Origin: Oligoflexales bacterium
GTDB lineage: Bacteria; Bdellovibrionota_B; Oligoflexia; Oligoflexales; JAGOVF01
Length of the DNA stretch: 37,593 bases
Direction: 5' to 3'
NCBI GenBank assembly: GCA_018060885.1
Contig: JAGOVF010000018.1
Span: forward strand, 1 to 37,593
Shown here: in pieces, positions 25,220-34,489 of the stretch
How the letters are laid out: every line of letters begins with the position of its first letter
How positions within the stretch are numbered: the stretch's first letter is position 1
The notes under the pieces: generated by a model
Database searches by the model: none
Seen by the model: the letters and a program-made list of their open reading frames with translations, nothing else
Told to the model about the DNA's origin: nothing
Made by a program: the position numbers and the translations under genes

Positions 25220-26332
25220 CTAGCCTGCATCTTGAAAGCGTTTTAGAGGCTCATTGTCATCTTCTTGGTCTTCGGTGTTTTTTTCTTCTTCATGTTGGGT
25301 ACCTAACTCTTCAGCATGCAGCGAAGCGTCAACAAAATCGGATGCATCGTGGGCACTTTCAAATTTTGATACTTGAACATCAGTCTTGCGTAACGGAAAG
25401 ACATTGTCAGAATGAGCCGAGCCTGACTTTTCATCATTATCAGAATCTTGTTGCGTTGACGGTGCGGCACTTCTTTCATAGACCTGGCTTTTAAATGGAG
25501 GAACTTCTGGTAGCTCAGAAACTTCGCTATAACGACTTTTTAATTTAAGCTCATCTGGCTCATCTAATTGAACACTCTTAATCATTTTTGCTTCTCGTTC
25601 GAAAGTTGCATAGCGCCGCTGCGCTTTTTGGCGCAAACCCAAATTGACCAATAGACCTACCAAAATTAATCCAAGCAGCGGAAATATAAATTTGAATGCT
25701 GTGTCGTAGCGTCCCGGGGATGGCGAGTCTAGTTCTATGCTAGTCATACTTTTCCACGCAGTGTCCAATAACTCAGTGCGTTGACTGCCAAAGAAATTCT
25801 CAGCTAAATCTGTATAGACCAGTTGATAATGACGTGTTTGAGAAGACACCAATATTTGTGCTTGCATCAAGTTGACGTTATTTAGCTCAAATTCGACATA
25901 GAACATCAATGCCGGGCGATCCATTTTAGTGCTTACTTTGTAATCATCCAAGAAGCGAAAGTGTTTTAGTTCTGGGTAGCGCGAACGCACCGTTTCTTCT
26001 AACCAGGCTTTATGCTTATTTGCACCATCTTCGTCTATGTAGGCAGGTTCGTTAAATGTATAAACTTGAATCGATTTTAAGAACTGATCACCCTGTGAAG
26101 TTTTATCTTTTTTAGCTGGGTGCATGAGCAAACTCATGCCATAGGGCTTACGACTTACAATCCAGTTCTTCGGTGGGACTATTGAAAAACCTTTTTCCAA
26201 AACTTCAATTTTATCACCTTTGAAATTTTCGATGATCTGATTATATTTTATCGGTGTCGCAGAACCACTGTGATATAATAAAAATCCAAATGCCATTACA
26301 AAAGATAAATTTTCCCACACTTTAATTTTCAT
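25220..26332 (-). CDS. Single-pass membrane protein with a DUF1795-like periplasmic domain and an acidic tail
   Basis: The 370-residue protein has a signal peptide or TM anchor at the start, then an extracytoplasmic domain beginning FSIVPPKNWIVSRK, reminiscent of the PsbP/DUF1795 family, and a TM helix at about 212-233. The following 135-residue cytoplasmic tail is charged and low complexity, ending in a run of Glu and Asp. This arrangement suggests a sensor or scaffold that links the periplasm to a cytoplasmic partner through the disordered tail; the partner is unknown. It lies 54 nt downstream of a TPR gene on the same strand, so the two may be co-expressed. Confidence 0.75.
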   Translation of the reverse strand: MKIKVWENLSFVMAFGFLLYHSGSATPIKYNQIIENFKGDKIEVLEKGFSIVPPKNWIVSRKPYGMSLLMHPAKKDKTSQGDQFLKSIQVYTFNEPAYIDEDGANKHKAWLEETVRSRYPELKHFRFLDDYKVSTKMDRPALMFYVEFELNNVNLMQAQILVSSQTRHYQLVYTDLAENFFGSQRTELLDTAWKSMTSIELDSPSPGRYDTAFKFIFPLLGLILVGLLVNLGLRQKAQRRYATFEREAKMIKSVQLDEPDELKLKSRYSEVSELPEVPPFKSQVYERSAAPSTQQDSDNDEKSGSAHSDNVFPLRKTDVQVSKFESAHDASDFVDASLHAEELGTQHEEEKNTEDQEDDNEPLKRFQDAG

Positions 26333-26386
26333 TTTGCAATGGCCCTTTCAGCACTTTTCAAAACATACTTTATATTAAATAATAAA

Positions 26387-27730
26387 TTAGCTACACATTC
26401 TTATTGCCGCAACACGTTCGGTAATTTGTGTATCCACTTCGTACCCTTCTTTAACATATTCTTCTATATACTGACTCAGAACTTCTAAAGCGGCCGTATC
26501 TAATTGAAATAAATTTTCAATTAGTTTTGGATTTGTTTTTCCCATCTGATGTTGAGCGCCACTGCGTTGTTCCTTACGCTTATCTTGGCGCATATCGATT
26601 TCTATTGCTGGCTGCACTCGCCCAATTGTTAAGAGCCTTGTTCTAAAGCCATACATTGGATGCCATTCCGGCGCACTATTTACGGAAAATACTGCTACGA
26701 TTTTAGTATTTCGCTCTGTCTTGTTAATTGCAAAAACTAAATCGCCTGCCAAAACCTCTTTTCCGAGTGAATAATAGTATTCGCTTTCCTTTAGCTCATT
26801 TTCCATCAACTCAAAGTACTGAGCTGAATTCAAAGTCAATAACCAGGCACTTGCTTCTCGCACGCTTGTAACATTTGTTATTTCGTTTAGGGCGAGCTTA
26901 TTATTTGTGGGAGCCATCATAAAATCTCCTTCATAGGGATCGGTTTTCTTTATTTGCTCGGCAGCTTTATTATAGGATTTTTGCGCAAGTTCTCGATCAT
27001 TTAACTTGTCAAGACAGTAGGACTTAAAAAGCATAAAACTAGCATTTTTCGGATAGCCTCGTAGCAGGCGCTCAGAAAAATTCAGTGCCGATACAAAATC
27101 TGAGGCTTCGAAAGCAAGATGAAAACTAAAAAGATTGATAATTGGCGTTCCATCATACAATTTCGCCAAATAGCTTAGAAGTTCATTTAAACTAGAATAG
27201 TCGCGATCTTTTAAGCGCAGACGAGCTTGCCCAATAAAATAAAAGTAATCTAGGGGATAGCTATTTTGTGCGCCATTTTCTGCAACTGTTTCAAATGTGC
27301 TTAAACGCAAAGCAATTTCTCTACCCAACTCTCGGCAATAACTGTTTTCTGGAAATTTTTGACAAACCATATTGGCAAATTGAGCTGCGTCTAAATTATT
27401 AAGCTCTAAATTACACAGTGCAGATAGGGCCAAATAATCAATACGCCGTGGCATCTCTTTTACAGCTTCAAATAAGCCATGCAAATGCTGCGCAAGTATA
27501 CTTATTGAATCTAAATCAGAGCTTTCAGCTAACACTTCAAACCACAATCGATAGAGCTGAGGTGCAAAATCGTGATTTTCATAGTCGCGAAGGAGACCGC
27601 TAAGCTGAGTGACACAAAGTTCATAGTCCTCCTGCCAATAAATTTGCAAAACGTGTAAATAATCTTTGAAAGGCGCACTTGCTTTTATTTTTATCAGCTG
27701 AAGATCATCACTCATTAAATCGCGATTCAT
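26387..27730 (-). CDS. TPR-containing protein with a conserved C-terminal region
   Basis: The 447-residue protein has no signal peptide and is helical with TPR-like helix pairs (for example FVSALNFSERLLRGYPKNASFMLFKSYCLDKLNDRELAQKSYNKA). The C-terminal third is different: it contains beta-rich DLVFAINKTERNTKIVAVFSV and WHPMYGFRTRLLTIGR. I do not recognise it; the N-terminal helices are reminiscent of ImpE-type proteins but the match is weak. The frame extends to a GTG at 27763, but the ATG at 27730 has GAGGGG upstream and I prefer it. It is followed by the acidic-tail membrane protein, which could be a partner. Confidence 0.7.
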   Translation of the reverse strand: MNRDLMSDDLQLIKIKASAPFKDYLHVLQIYWQEDYELCVTQLSGLLRDYENHDFAPQLYRLWFEVLAESSDLDSISILAQHLHGLFEAVKEMPRRIDYLALSALCNLELNNLDAAQFANMVCQKFPENSYCRELGREIALRLSTFETVAENGAQNSYPLDYFYFIGQARLRLKDRDYSSLNELLSYLAKLYDGTPIINLFSFHLAFEASDFVSALNFSERLLRGYPKNASFMLFKSYCLDKLNDRELAQKSYNKAAEQIKKTDPYEGDFMMAPTNNKLALNEITNVTSVREASAWLLTLNSAQYFELMENELKESEYYYSLGKEVLAGDLVFAINKTERNTKIVAVFSVNSAPEWHPMYGFRTRLLTIGRVQPAIEIDMRQDKRKEQRSGAQHQMGKTNPKLIENLFQLDTAALEVLSQYIEEYVKEGYEVDTQITERVAAIRMCS

Positions 27731-27852
27731 AAAGACAGCCCCTCTAAACAATAGACCAATCACAATCTCGACTTTGATCGGATTAATTTAAAGAGAGCTT
27801 GAAAAGGATGGGCGCTTGCAAGAAAAATAGGATAAAAAAACGCCAAAAAGTC

Positions 27853-27883
27853 AAAAAAAAACCCCCGCATAGAACTGCAGGGG
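27853..27883 (-). terminator. Rho-independent terminator
   Basis: On the minus strand a GC-rich hairpin (CCCC plus GCA pairing with TGC plus GGGG, one bulged T, loop of 6) is followed directly by nine T residues. It lies about 100 nt past the stop of the small Cys-rich gene at 27982 and would end that transcript before the TPR gene at 27730. Confidence 0.85.
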
Positions 27884-27910
27884 AAGAGTTATACTATTAA
27901 GATTTCCGGT

Positions 27911-27980
27911 GGATCCTTCCTCGCTGCGCGAGTCAGGATGACACGTTCGCGAGTCAGGATGACACGTTCGCGTTCGCGAT
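27911..27980. repeat. REP-like palindrome with a 21-bp tandem duplication
   Basis: The stretch 27913-27939 folds as an interrupted palindrome: ATCCT, TC, CTCGC, loop TGC, GCGAG, TC, AGGAT. The right half then overlaps a tandem repeat, GCGAGTCAGGATGACACGTTC, present twice in exact copies (27928-27948 and 27949-27969) and followed by a further CGTTCGCG. Sequences of this kind occur in many copies in bacterial genomes as extragenic palindromes. Here it sits between the stop of the small gene and its terminator, so it will be in the 3' UTR. Confidence 0.8.
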
Positions 27981-27981
27981 C

Positions 27982-28350
27982 TCAGGAAGCTATACGAGAA
28001 AACTCTACCTGGAGATTTATGATAGCTGGATTTGGTTTTACTAAGCGGATTTCATCGGCTCTTTCAATGAGAATATTTCTTAGCTCGTCATAACATGCTT
28101 GGCATATCGGCTTACAAACTGCATCTGTGGAAATTTCTTGCCATTCAAGCAGGGCTGACCAGGCTGCTATACTAATTTCTCTTGTTTTTGCTTTACAATC
28201 ATCAGATCCACAATGATTACAATACTGCGTCACTATAGCCGAAGGTAGTTTTGTTTTGTTCGCTTGCGGATCTACCTCAACAGCTCCTGCTGTCCGGCCT
28301 TTATGTAAGGATTTATTAGATTTAGAATTCACTCGCGATACCTGCTGCAT
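27982..28350 (-). CDS. Small protein with two Cys clusters
   Basis: The 122-residue protein contains CNHCGSDDC and later CKPICQACYDELR, two cysteine clusters about 40 residues apart that could hold a zinc ion. The rest is helical and there is no signal peptide. I do not know the family. The start is set at the ATG at 28350, which has AGGAG five bases upstream; an in-frame TTG at 28368 is less likely. A lone perfect DnaA box lies about 40 bp upstream. A terminator follows at 27853-27883. Confidence 0.68.
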   Translation of the reverse strand: MQQVSRVNSKSNKSLHKGRTAGAVEVDPQANKTKLPSAIVTQYCNHCGSDDCKAKTREISIAAWSALLEWQEISTDAVCKPICQACYDELRNILIERADEIRLVKPNPAIINLQVEFSRIAS

Positions 28351-28676
28351 GCATACTCCTGTAATCAACTACCGCACATTAAAAGCAATTATCCACACAA
28401 TTCTCAAGAATCTAAAACCAGCACCCCTATTGATCTGCCGCTTTCGAAAAAGAATTTCCTTCAACAGAAATTCGCGTAAGGATTCCGAAAATCTTGAGAT
28501 CGTTTTTTAAAAAATTGCTTTTCTAAATTGTCTGCTGTTTTGCCTAAATTTTCCAAATTGCCTCGATCTTGTCAATCTCAAAATCTTGGAATTCAAAAAA
28601 ATATTTTTGGTTAAATAGCAAAGACGCTCATTTACCATAGAAGTTTTAGAGTGCAAAGAGCAAAAAGCAAATTTGT
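28351..28676. other. Intergenic region with a DnaA box
   Basis: This stretch of about 326 bp separates the Cys-cluster gene from the 3' end of the large TPR gene; both are on the minus strand. It must hold the promoter of the Cys-cluster gene. A perfect TTATCCACA is at 28389-28397, about 40 bp upstream of that gene's start. The rest is AT-rich with A and T runs, including TTTTTTAAAAAATTG near 28502-28516. I found no RNA gene, no repeat and no credible ORF in it. Confidence 0.6.
28389..28397 (+). promoter_or_regulatory. Single DnaA box (TTATCCACA)
   Basis: A perfect consensus DnaA box lies in the intergenic region upstream of the Cys-cluster gene. It stands alone, so it is more likely a DnaA-responsive promoter element or chance than an origin. 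Confidence 0.4.
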
Positions 28677-30986
28677 TTAATTTGCTTTTAAATAGTCCTC
28701 TTGGCGAAAATAATAACGATGAATGTCTTGTTTAATATGATGGATCTTAATGTTCGAGCTTTGAACCGTCAGAAGCGGCTTCCAGTGGGCTTTTGCTTTG
28801 TGCTCGCGCCCCTCACGATAGTCTAATAGGCCCTTTAAATAGGCCCCCTCTATGTGGCTAGCTGGAATCTTTTCCAAAAACTTTCTAGCCGAGCGGACAT
28901 TGCCTAATTTTAAATACGCATGCGCCATTGAAGTGTAAGTCTCAGCCGGAGCTAAGGCCCCCAGCTCTAAGGCGAGATTGCCATATTCCAGCGCCTTACT
29001 AAAATCATGCGAACCCCAGTTATAACAATCGGCGATTTCCTGATAACACTCGCCCAACTGCTTTTTAGATACGTTTGGGTGACTACTGGCTTGTTTAAAC
29101 CACATAAGAGCGACTTCGTGCTGCCAAAAGTTTTTTGCCAAGCTTCCAAGACCAATGTAGATGTCAGGAGTGTCAAAATTTGTATTTATCAATCGAAGTA
29201 AATCATATTGACCCTGTTCTAAATTATAGTCACAAGCACTAGCTAATAACTTTCGAAAATGTCTACCTTCGCCCTCAGAGTAAAGGAAACGAATTTTTCT
29301 TCGCAAATACACAAAATCAAAAAAGTGCAATGACTGATAAATTTCTGTCATCTTATCAAATTTGTCCCAATCCTCTGTTGTTGCATTTATATTTTTTTCT
29401 ACTTTTTCTAGCGCAAGGTCTACCAAGTACTCGGTGCCTTTTTTTACCGTCATTTCAAAGAAACAATGAAATTTTTTAATAAGATAATTAAGATCCCATG
29501 GATCTTGGAGAAGAAGTCGATTTACAACAGTCAATGCTTTGTCGATTTGATTCAATCCCAAAAGTAATTCGATATTCAGCTGATCTAATTGCTTTCGGCT
29601 ATTTTCATCTAAGGTTTTTCTGTTGAGTAAATCCTGCAATTGTTCATTTGCTTTAGCGTATTGCTGCGAGCGAACAAGATAGTCCGTGTAGGCAAGAATT
29701 GAATCTTTACCTTGAGGATCTAGGTTGAGCATTTTATCTATATGAAATTTTTCTTTTTCTTGATTGCTCAGGCCGCTATAAATAGCAGCTAAATGCATAT
29801 GAACTTCAGCATCATTGGCAAAACGCGCTTGCAAATTGTGCAATAAAGCTAAAAGCTCAACTTTATCGCCATTATTTTCTAATAAATTTTGCAGCCTATC
29901 CTTTGCCTGTAGATACTCTTCAACATCAACACCTGCGATGCGTAAACGTGACACAAGTAAACAAAATCTTATCGCACTATGATCCGGAGAAGTTGAAAAA
30001 GCTTCTGAAAAAAGTCTTTCGGAAATTTTCAATTTGCCAAATGCTAAAAGGTGACTGCCAATCTTTTGAACTAAATCTGCACTGACATTACTATTTGATA
30101 ATATGCGAGCATAGAGTTCTTCAACCAACTTTGTCTCATCGGTGTATTCTTCAAATAATTTTGCCAAGAAAAAGTAAACTCCCTCAGCAATTCCATGTGC
30201 CGTTAGAGCTTTATAGGCCTGTTCTTTGGCGGAATCGTAGCTATCTTGAGCTTTGTGAAGCTCTTTAGCCAAGCTATAGATTCTTGCCAACGCCAATTGT
30301 TCGAAAACCTTTATCTCTACAGGACATTCACTTTTATTTTCTAACCACCATTGTTTCAGGCTGGTGACAGCTTTTTCCGCTAGTTTATACTTTTCTTTTG
30401 CAACAAATTCTTTTGTCAATTTGCGATGTGTTTCAAAGTTTCCATAGACATTATAAGGAGCAGCATTTTCAAACATGAAGAAGTGGCTATCGCCTTGCTT
30501 TTGATTTCCTTGTTGGTAGAAAATTTGGCTTAAACCAAAATAACTCGGATAAAACTCCGCATCTATTTTTAAAGCCTGTTCATAGTTAAAAGCTGCGCGA
30601 TCTAATTGGCCGCTCGATTCTAAGGCAATCGCTATGCCGTAATAACAAATAATATTGTTCGGTGAAGATTTCAATAAACGCTGATAACTCGCAATACTAT
30701 CAAAAGAACTCATTTTTTCAGAAAATTGCTTGCATAGTATAGATAAGGAAGCAAAAAGCGTCGCAAATTCACCCTCTGGTTCCTGTTCGTAATATTCGTT
30801 ATATTCTTCAGTGAGAATTTCTATCTTGTTTAATTTTAAAGCTAGTTCAACACGTCTAATATGAACTGCAGGATTTTGGCACTCTTCTGCAAGTATTGCG
30901 AGCTGCTGCTCAGCCAACTCATACTGTTGCACAAATATGAGCTTGTTGATTTCTTCAAAGCGTTTTTTTTGGTATTTATCCATCAT
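28677..30986 (-). CDS. Large TPR protein
   Basis: The 769-residue protein is almost entirely TPR-like helix pairs with several recognisable units (for example NPAVHIRRVELALKLNKIE, AAFNYEQALKIDAEFYPSYFGLSQIF and KALEYGNLALELGALAPAETYTSMAHAYLKLGNVRSARKFLEKIP). There is no signal peptide or TM segment, so it should be cytoplasmic. TPR proteins are scaffolds for protein complexes; the partner cannot be inferred here. The two Met codons at the start (ATGATG) leave the first residue uncertain. The gene is divergent from the EF-hand lipoprotein across about 200 bp, which must contain both promoters. Confidence 0.8.
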   Translation of the reverse strand: MMDKYQKKRFEEINKLIFVQQYELAEQQLAILAEECQNPAVHIRRVELALKLNKIEILTEEYNEYYEQEPEGEFATLFASLSILCKQFSEKMSSFDSIASYQRLLKSSPNNIICYYGIAIALESSGQLDRAAFNYEQALKIDAEFYPSYFGLSQIFYQQGNQKQGDSHFFMFENAAPYNVYGNFETHRKLTKEFVAKEKYKLAEKAVTSLKQWWLENKSECPVEIKVFEQLALARIYSLAKELHKAQDSYDSAKEQAYKALTAHGIAEGVYFFLAKLFEEYTDETKLVEELYARILSNSNVSADLVQKIGSHLLAFGKLKISERLFSEAFSTSPDHSAIRFCLLVSRLRIAGVDVEEYLQAKDRLQNLLENNGDKVELLALLHNLQARFANDAEVHMHLAAIYSGLSNQEKEKFHIDKMLNLDPQGKDSILAYTDYLVRSQQYAKANEQLQDLLNRKTLDENSRKQLDQLNIELLLGLNQIDKALTVVNRLLLQDPWDLNYLIKKFHCFFEMTVKKGTEYLVDLALEKVEKNINATTEDWDKFDKMTEIYQSLHFFDFVYLRRKIRFLYSEGEGRHFRKLLASACDYNLEQGQYDLLRLINTNFDTPDIYIGLGSLAKNFWQHEVALMWFKQASSHPNVSKKQLGECYQEIADCYNWGSHDFSKALEYGNLALELGALAPAETYTSMAHAYLKLGNVRSARKFLEKIPASHIEGAYLKGLLDYREGREHKAKAHWKPLLTVQSSNIKIHHIKQDIHRYYFRQEDYLKAN

Positions 30987-31188
30987 ATCGATTCTTTGCT
31001 TGTAGGTTATGATTTCAAAACAAACTACGACCCATTAAAAGAATCGACATTAAAAACTAATTATTAAGAAATATTTACAAAGAGTCCTTAAAGCGCTAGC
31101 CTTGATCTTCTGTAGATATCGATAATGTCTTGCTAATTTTTAGAAAACTGCTACGAAATTTAACCTTTTTCATCTTTAGGAGTTGCTT

Positions 31189-31467
31189 ATGTTTTTACGA
31201 TGTTCTGGTTTTCTTATGGTTTTAGTTCTCACGCTTAGTGGTGCATGTACACATCATGGACACTCACAACACGGGAGTAAGTGGAAAGAAATGGATACAG
31301 ATAAAAATGGCAAAGTTACAAAAGAGGAATTTCTCAAACTTCATGATTCTTATTTCGCAAAACACGACCTCGACAACGACGGAGTTGTAACTGAAGAAGA
31401 GATTAAATCCTGCCATGAAGGCAAAATGAAAAAAGCTTCTGAATCCTCAGAAGCTAAATCAAAATAG
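31189..31467 (+). CDS. EF-hand lipoprotein
   Basis: The 92-residue protein has a signal peptide ending in LSGAC (lipidated C20). It is followed by a short His-rich linker (THHGHSQH) and two complete EF-hand calcium loops: DTDKNGKVTKEE (36-47) and DLDNDGVVTEEE (60-71). Asp, Asn, Thr and Glu occupy the liganding positions in both loops. It should therefore be a small, calcium-binding lipoprotein in the envelope. AGGAG lies six bases before the ATG at 31189. The function is unknown; the His-rich linker could also bind metal. Confidence 0.82.
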   Translation: MFLRCSGFLMVLVLTLSGACTHHGHSQHGSKWKEMDTDKNGKVTKEEFLKLHDSYFAKHDLDNDGVVTEEEIKSCHEGKMKKASESSEAKSK

Positions 31468-31498
31468 TGACGCTTATTTTGTAAGTACTGTTATCGAC

Positions 31499-32674
31499 TT
31501 AGTAGGCCGGCAGTCCCGTGATTTGCTGGCCTATAACTAAAAGATGAACGTCGTTTGTGCCTTCATAGGTAGATACCGTCTCTAAATTGCACATGTGACG
31601 CATACTCACATATTCATCCATAATGCCATTGCCACCGAGAATATCGCGCGTTGTCCGCGCTGTATCAAGAGCCAAGGCGACATTGTTTTGTTTGCCTAGG
31701 CTAACTTGTGCAAAATGCAATGCTCCAGCATCTTTGAGTTGGCCAAGGCGCATTGCTAAAAGTTGGCCATTAGTAATTTGTGCACATATTTTTGCGAGCT
31801 TAACCTGAATCAACTGCTTTGCTGCCAATGGCTTTTCAAACAAAATTCGATCTTTTACATAAACTCTCGCTTCTTCAAAACAAGCTTCAGCTGCACCTAA
31901 TGCACCCCAGGCTATGCCATATCGCGCTTGCGTTAGGCAACTTAGTGCGGATTTCAAGCCATCTGACTTTGGCAACACAGCATCTAATGGTAGCTCGACG
32001 TTTTCAAAATACAATTCAGATGTTACTGAGGCCCGTAAAGAGAGCTTGCCTTGCATCTTTACGGCCTTAAAGCCCTTGCTATTAGTCGGAACGACAAAAC
32101 CACGAATGCCTTCGGCAGTCTTCGCCCACACCACTGCTACTTGTGCTAAATTGCCATTGGTAATCCACATTTTCGAACCATTGAGGATCCACTTATCGCC
32201 AAATTTTTCTGCTTTTGTTTTCATATTAGCTGGATCTGACCCACCATATTCTTCTGTTAAGCCAAAACAGCCAACCGCAGCACCTGAGCCAAGTTTCGGC
32301 AGCCAATTTTGTTTTTGTTCTTCACTGCCAAAAGCATGTATCGGATACATAACCAGCGCACCTTGCACTGATGCAAAGCTTCTTAAACCTGAATCACAGC
32401 GCTCTAATTCACGCATAATTAAACCATAACTCACATTATCTAATCCCGGCAGGCCATAACCTTTAAGCTGGCTACCAAGCAGTCCAAGCTCACCCAAGCG
32501 CGGTATTATTTGCGTCGGAAAAGTTTCTGAGCGATAAGCTTCTTTAATAAGCGGTTCTACTTCTTGCGCAACAAAACTTCTGACGGTCTTTGCGATGAGA
32601 CGCTGTTCATCGCTCAACATATCTTCAAAATTTAAATAGTCTAAAACTGATTCAATGCTCGGAGCAGTTTTCAT
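31499..32674 (-). CDS. gcdH: Acyl-CoA dehydrogenase, glutaryl-CoA dehydrogenase type
   Basis: The 391-residue enzyme fits the acyl-CoA dehydrogenase fold throughout. GcdH-type features are DSGLRSFASVQGALVMYPI (with the substrate-binding arginine), CFGLTEEYGGSDPANM, KMWITNG, and LETVSTYEGTNDVH near the end with the catalytic base E371. GcdH oxidises and decarboxylates glutaryl-CoA to crotonyl-CoA in lysine and tryptophan breakdown, with FAD as cofactor. No other genes of that pathway are adjacent, so its context adds nothing. AAGGTG precedes the ATG. It converges with the EF-hand gene. Confidence 0.9.
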   Translation of the reverse strand: MKTAPSIESVLDYLNFEDMLSDEQRLIAKTVRSFVAQEVEPLIKEAYRSETFPTQIIPRLGELGLLGSQLKGYGLPGLDNVSYGLIMRELERCDSGLRSFASVQGALVMYPIHAFGSEEQKQNWLPKLGSGAAVGCFGLTEEYGGSDPANMKTKAEKFGDKWILNGSKMWITNGNLAQVAVVWAKTAEGIRGFVVPTNSKGFKAVKMQGKLSLRASVTSELYFENVELPLDAVLPKSDGLKSALSCLTQARYGIAWGALGAAEACFEEARVYVKDRILFEKPLAAKQLIQVKLAKICAQITNGQLLAMRLGQLKDAGALHFAQVSLGKQNNVALALDTARTTRDILGGNGIMDEYVSMRHMCNLETVSTYEGTNDVHLLVIGQQITGLPAY

Positions 32675-32721
32675 GGGTTCACCTTTTTTCGAACATGGAC
32701 AGAATTTAATAATTCAACAAA

Positions 32722-33453
32722 TCAATTCTTATGACTCCAAATAAAAATAGAAACATAAATAAAGACAAGAGCTGATTTTATCTGAAGTTCACTCGGAATA
32801 ATACCCAGATGCAATTCATTAAAAAGTTGAAATAAATGAATAAAAATAAACAGTGAAATTAATAATAACAAGCTCTCTTGACGAAAAGCTGCATAAATGC
32901 GGCGACGCCATGAAGGCCTATATTTAGAAGCAACCACATTTTGTAATGTCAATTGCGAGTTATTTATAATCTCTGAATTATTCGGTACAAATCCTTGTGG
33001 CCAGCCAGGCAGCAGAGCCGCGACTTGGCGTTGATAGGCTTTGTAATCAAATTTGACTTCAATAACTCTCATCCTGTCTATGCTCGGTAGCATAACCAAC
33101 ATGTATGTAATAAATAGCAATGTTGTGAATACAAAAAGATATAAACTCTGCGACTGCAATAATAAGCCTACTAAAACACAAGCAAGCCCTAAATAACGAG
33201 GGTGCCTAAGGAATCTGTAAATTCCATCATAGCCGGTGTTGCCAAAAGTCGACAAGCGACTTTGCAGAGAAAGCAATAACCCGCATAGAATAAAACAAAC
33301 GCCAAGGAGCGATGGTTTTTTTATAAAATCAGAAAGCAGAAAAACTAACAAAACCAACGAGACATCCAGCCAATTTTTGCTTTTTTCAGACTGTGTCTGA
33401 GAAGAAATTTGATTTTGTAAAGATTTTTTAACTTTTTTTAAAAGAGCAGCCAT
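32722..33453 (-). CDS. ICMT/PEMT-like membrane methyltransferase family protein
   Basis: The 243-residue protein has several TM helices and the family motif GIYRFLRHPRYLGLACVLVG. This is followed by a TM segment and then RMRVIEVKFDYKAYQRQVAALLPGWP, which resembles the E...YxxY...V.P block of the isoprenylcysteine/phospholipid methyltransferase family. In that family the RHPxYxG and the following E-containing segment bind SAM. The substrate of bacterial members is often unknown. A further helical C-terminal part (about 60 residues) with two TM segments is not part of the core. It is 47 nt upstream of gcdH on the same strand but shares no evident pathway. Confidence 0.78.
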   Translation of the reverse strand: MAALLKKVKKSLQNQISSQTQSEKSKNWLDVSLVLLVFLLSDFIKKPSLLGVCFILCGLLLSLQSRLSTFGNTGYDGIYRFLRHPRYLGLACVLVGLLLQSQSLYLFVFTTLLFITYMLVMLPSIDRMRVIEVKFDYKAYQRQVAALLPGWPQGFVPNNSEIINNSQLTLQNVVASKYRPSWRRRIYAAFRQESLLLLISLFIFIHLFQLFNELHLGIIPSELQIKSALVFIYVSIFIWSHKN

Positions 33454-33525
33454 TTAATTATGGTCGCATCTTCTAACTTATTGGTAAAGGTGTTAACAAA
33501 ACAATTTTTCAAGGCGCCAACTGCC

Positions 33526-34448
33526 TCAGAAATCCCTAATCTCCATAGAGAAAAAATTCTCTGGGTTTAAAATATACCCGTAACTTCCTAGACGGTAATA
33601 TTCACTAGCGGTTGGAAAATTATATTCGAAAATGCTTTGTTTACCCCCGTAGTTTCCTAAATATCCAGCAGGTGGACAGCCATTTGAAACTCGGCACTTG
33701 TCGGACTGCAAGCCGCGGAGAAAAAACTCATGATCATACATCACAAAATGTGCATGAGGTTGACCGCCCCCTAGACTGTTATTAAGAAAACCAAGCACTT
33801 CCCCTTGCTTCACTGATTTGCCTAAATACAAGCCGCGCGCCATATCGACATGCGTTGATACAGAATAAACATATTCTGAGAAATTTGGACCCACAGCTGT
33901 ATGCAAACGATGGCGAATAACTACGACATCTATATAATCTCCAACTTTGGTAGCAATAAGAGCAATCTCACCATCGGCAATCGCCTGAACAGGCGTTCCA
34001 GGGCCACGTCGAGTAAATACATCCAAACCTAAATGGCCACCTGCGAGACCAGTCTCGCCACAGCGCCACACTTTTATAATATATCCATCTGCTATGGGTT
34101 TAATAAATGAGCTGACAGCCACTAGCTCTTTCCCTGGTGCATTTAAAGGGCCACCTGGACTCGATGGCGTTGCGTCAACTGGCTCTTCCAAGCATCGCTT
34201 ATAAGCTTTGGATTCACGTCATCTTGTACTTGATCGCCTTTTTTGCCGCCTCTAAATTCGTAAACGGCTCCCTCAGATACCTTTGCGATAGTGGTGGACT
34301 GTCTGCGTGGTTCTTCTCTAACATTTAGGCGTGAACCAGCGGTATTAGTAATCATGACTTTTAGGCAACGGGCATATGATTTTTTCTCACAATTAAGACC
34401 AAAAAAAAGTACATAGCAAAAAACGAGAGTTGCTTTAATTTTATGCAT
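33526..34448 (-). pseudogene. Broken tandem copy of the SH3b-M23 peptidase gene
   Basis: This copy aligns over its length with the intact gene just upstream (34490-35512). The first part (34448-34143) encodes the signal peptide and start of the SH3b domain, ending in NPKLISDAW and then a frameshifted tail. The second part (34191-33526) encodes the M23 domain in another frame and keeps HLGLD and HAHF, the zinc ligands. Relative to the intact copy, about 130 nt are missing between the codons for DAW and EPVDA, removing 44 residues and shifting the frame. The M23 part is still free of stops and differs from the intact gene at many sites, so the duplication is not very recent. It could still be made from an internal TTG at 34191, but without a signal peptide. 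Confidence 0.88.
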
Positions 34449-34489
34449 CAATAGTTCCTAAAGCAGTGCTGCTATTTTTGAAACTTAAA

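Noticed and set aside
28351-28676. Possible replication origin because of the DnaA box
   Set aside because: Only one box is present, with no cluster, no clear unwinding element and no dnaA, dnaN or gidA nearby.
31914-32429. A 171-residue plus-strand frame
   Set aside because: It is antisense to the acyl-CoA dehydrogenase gene, whose identity is secure.
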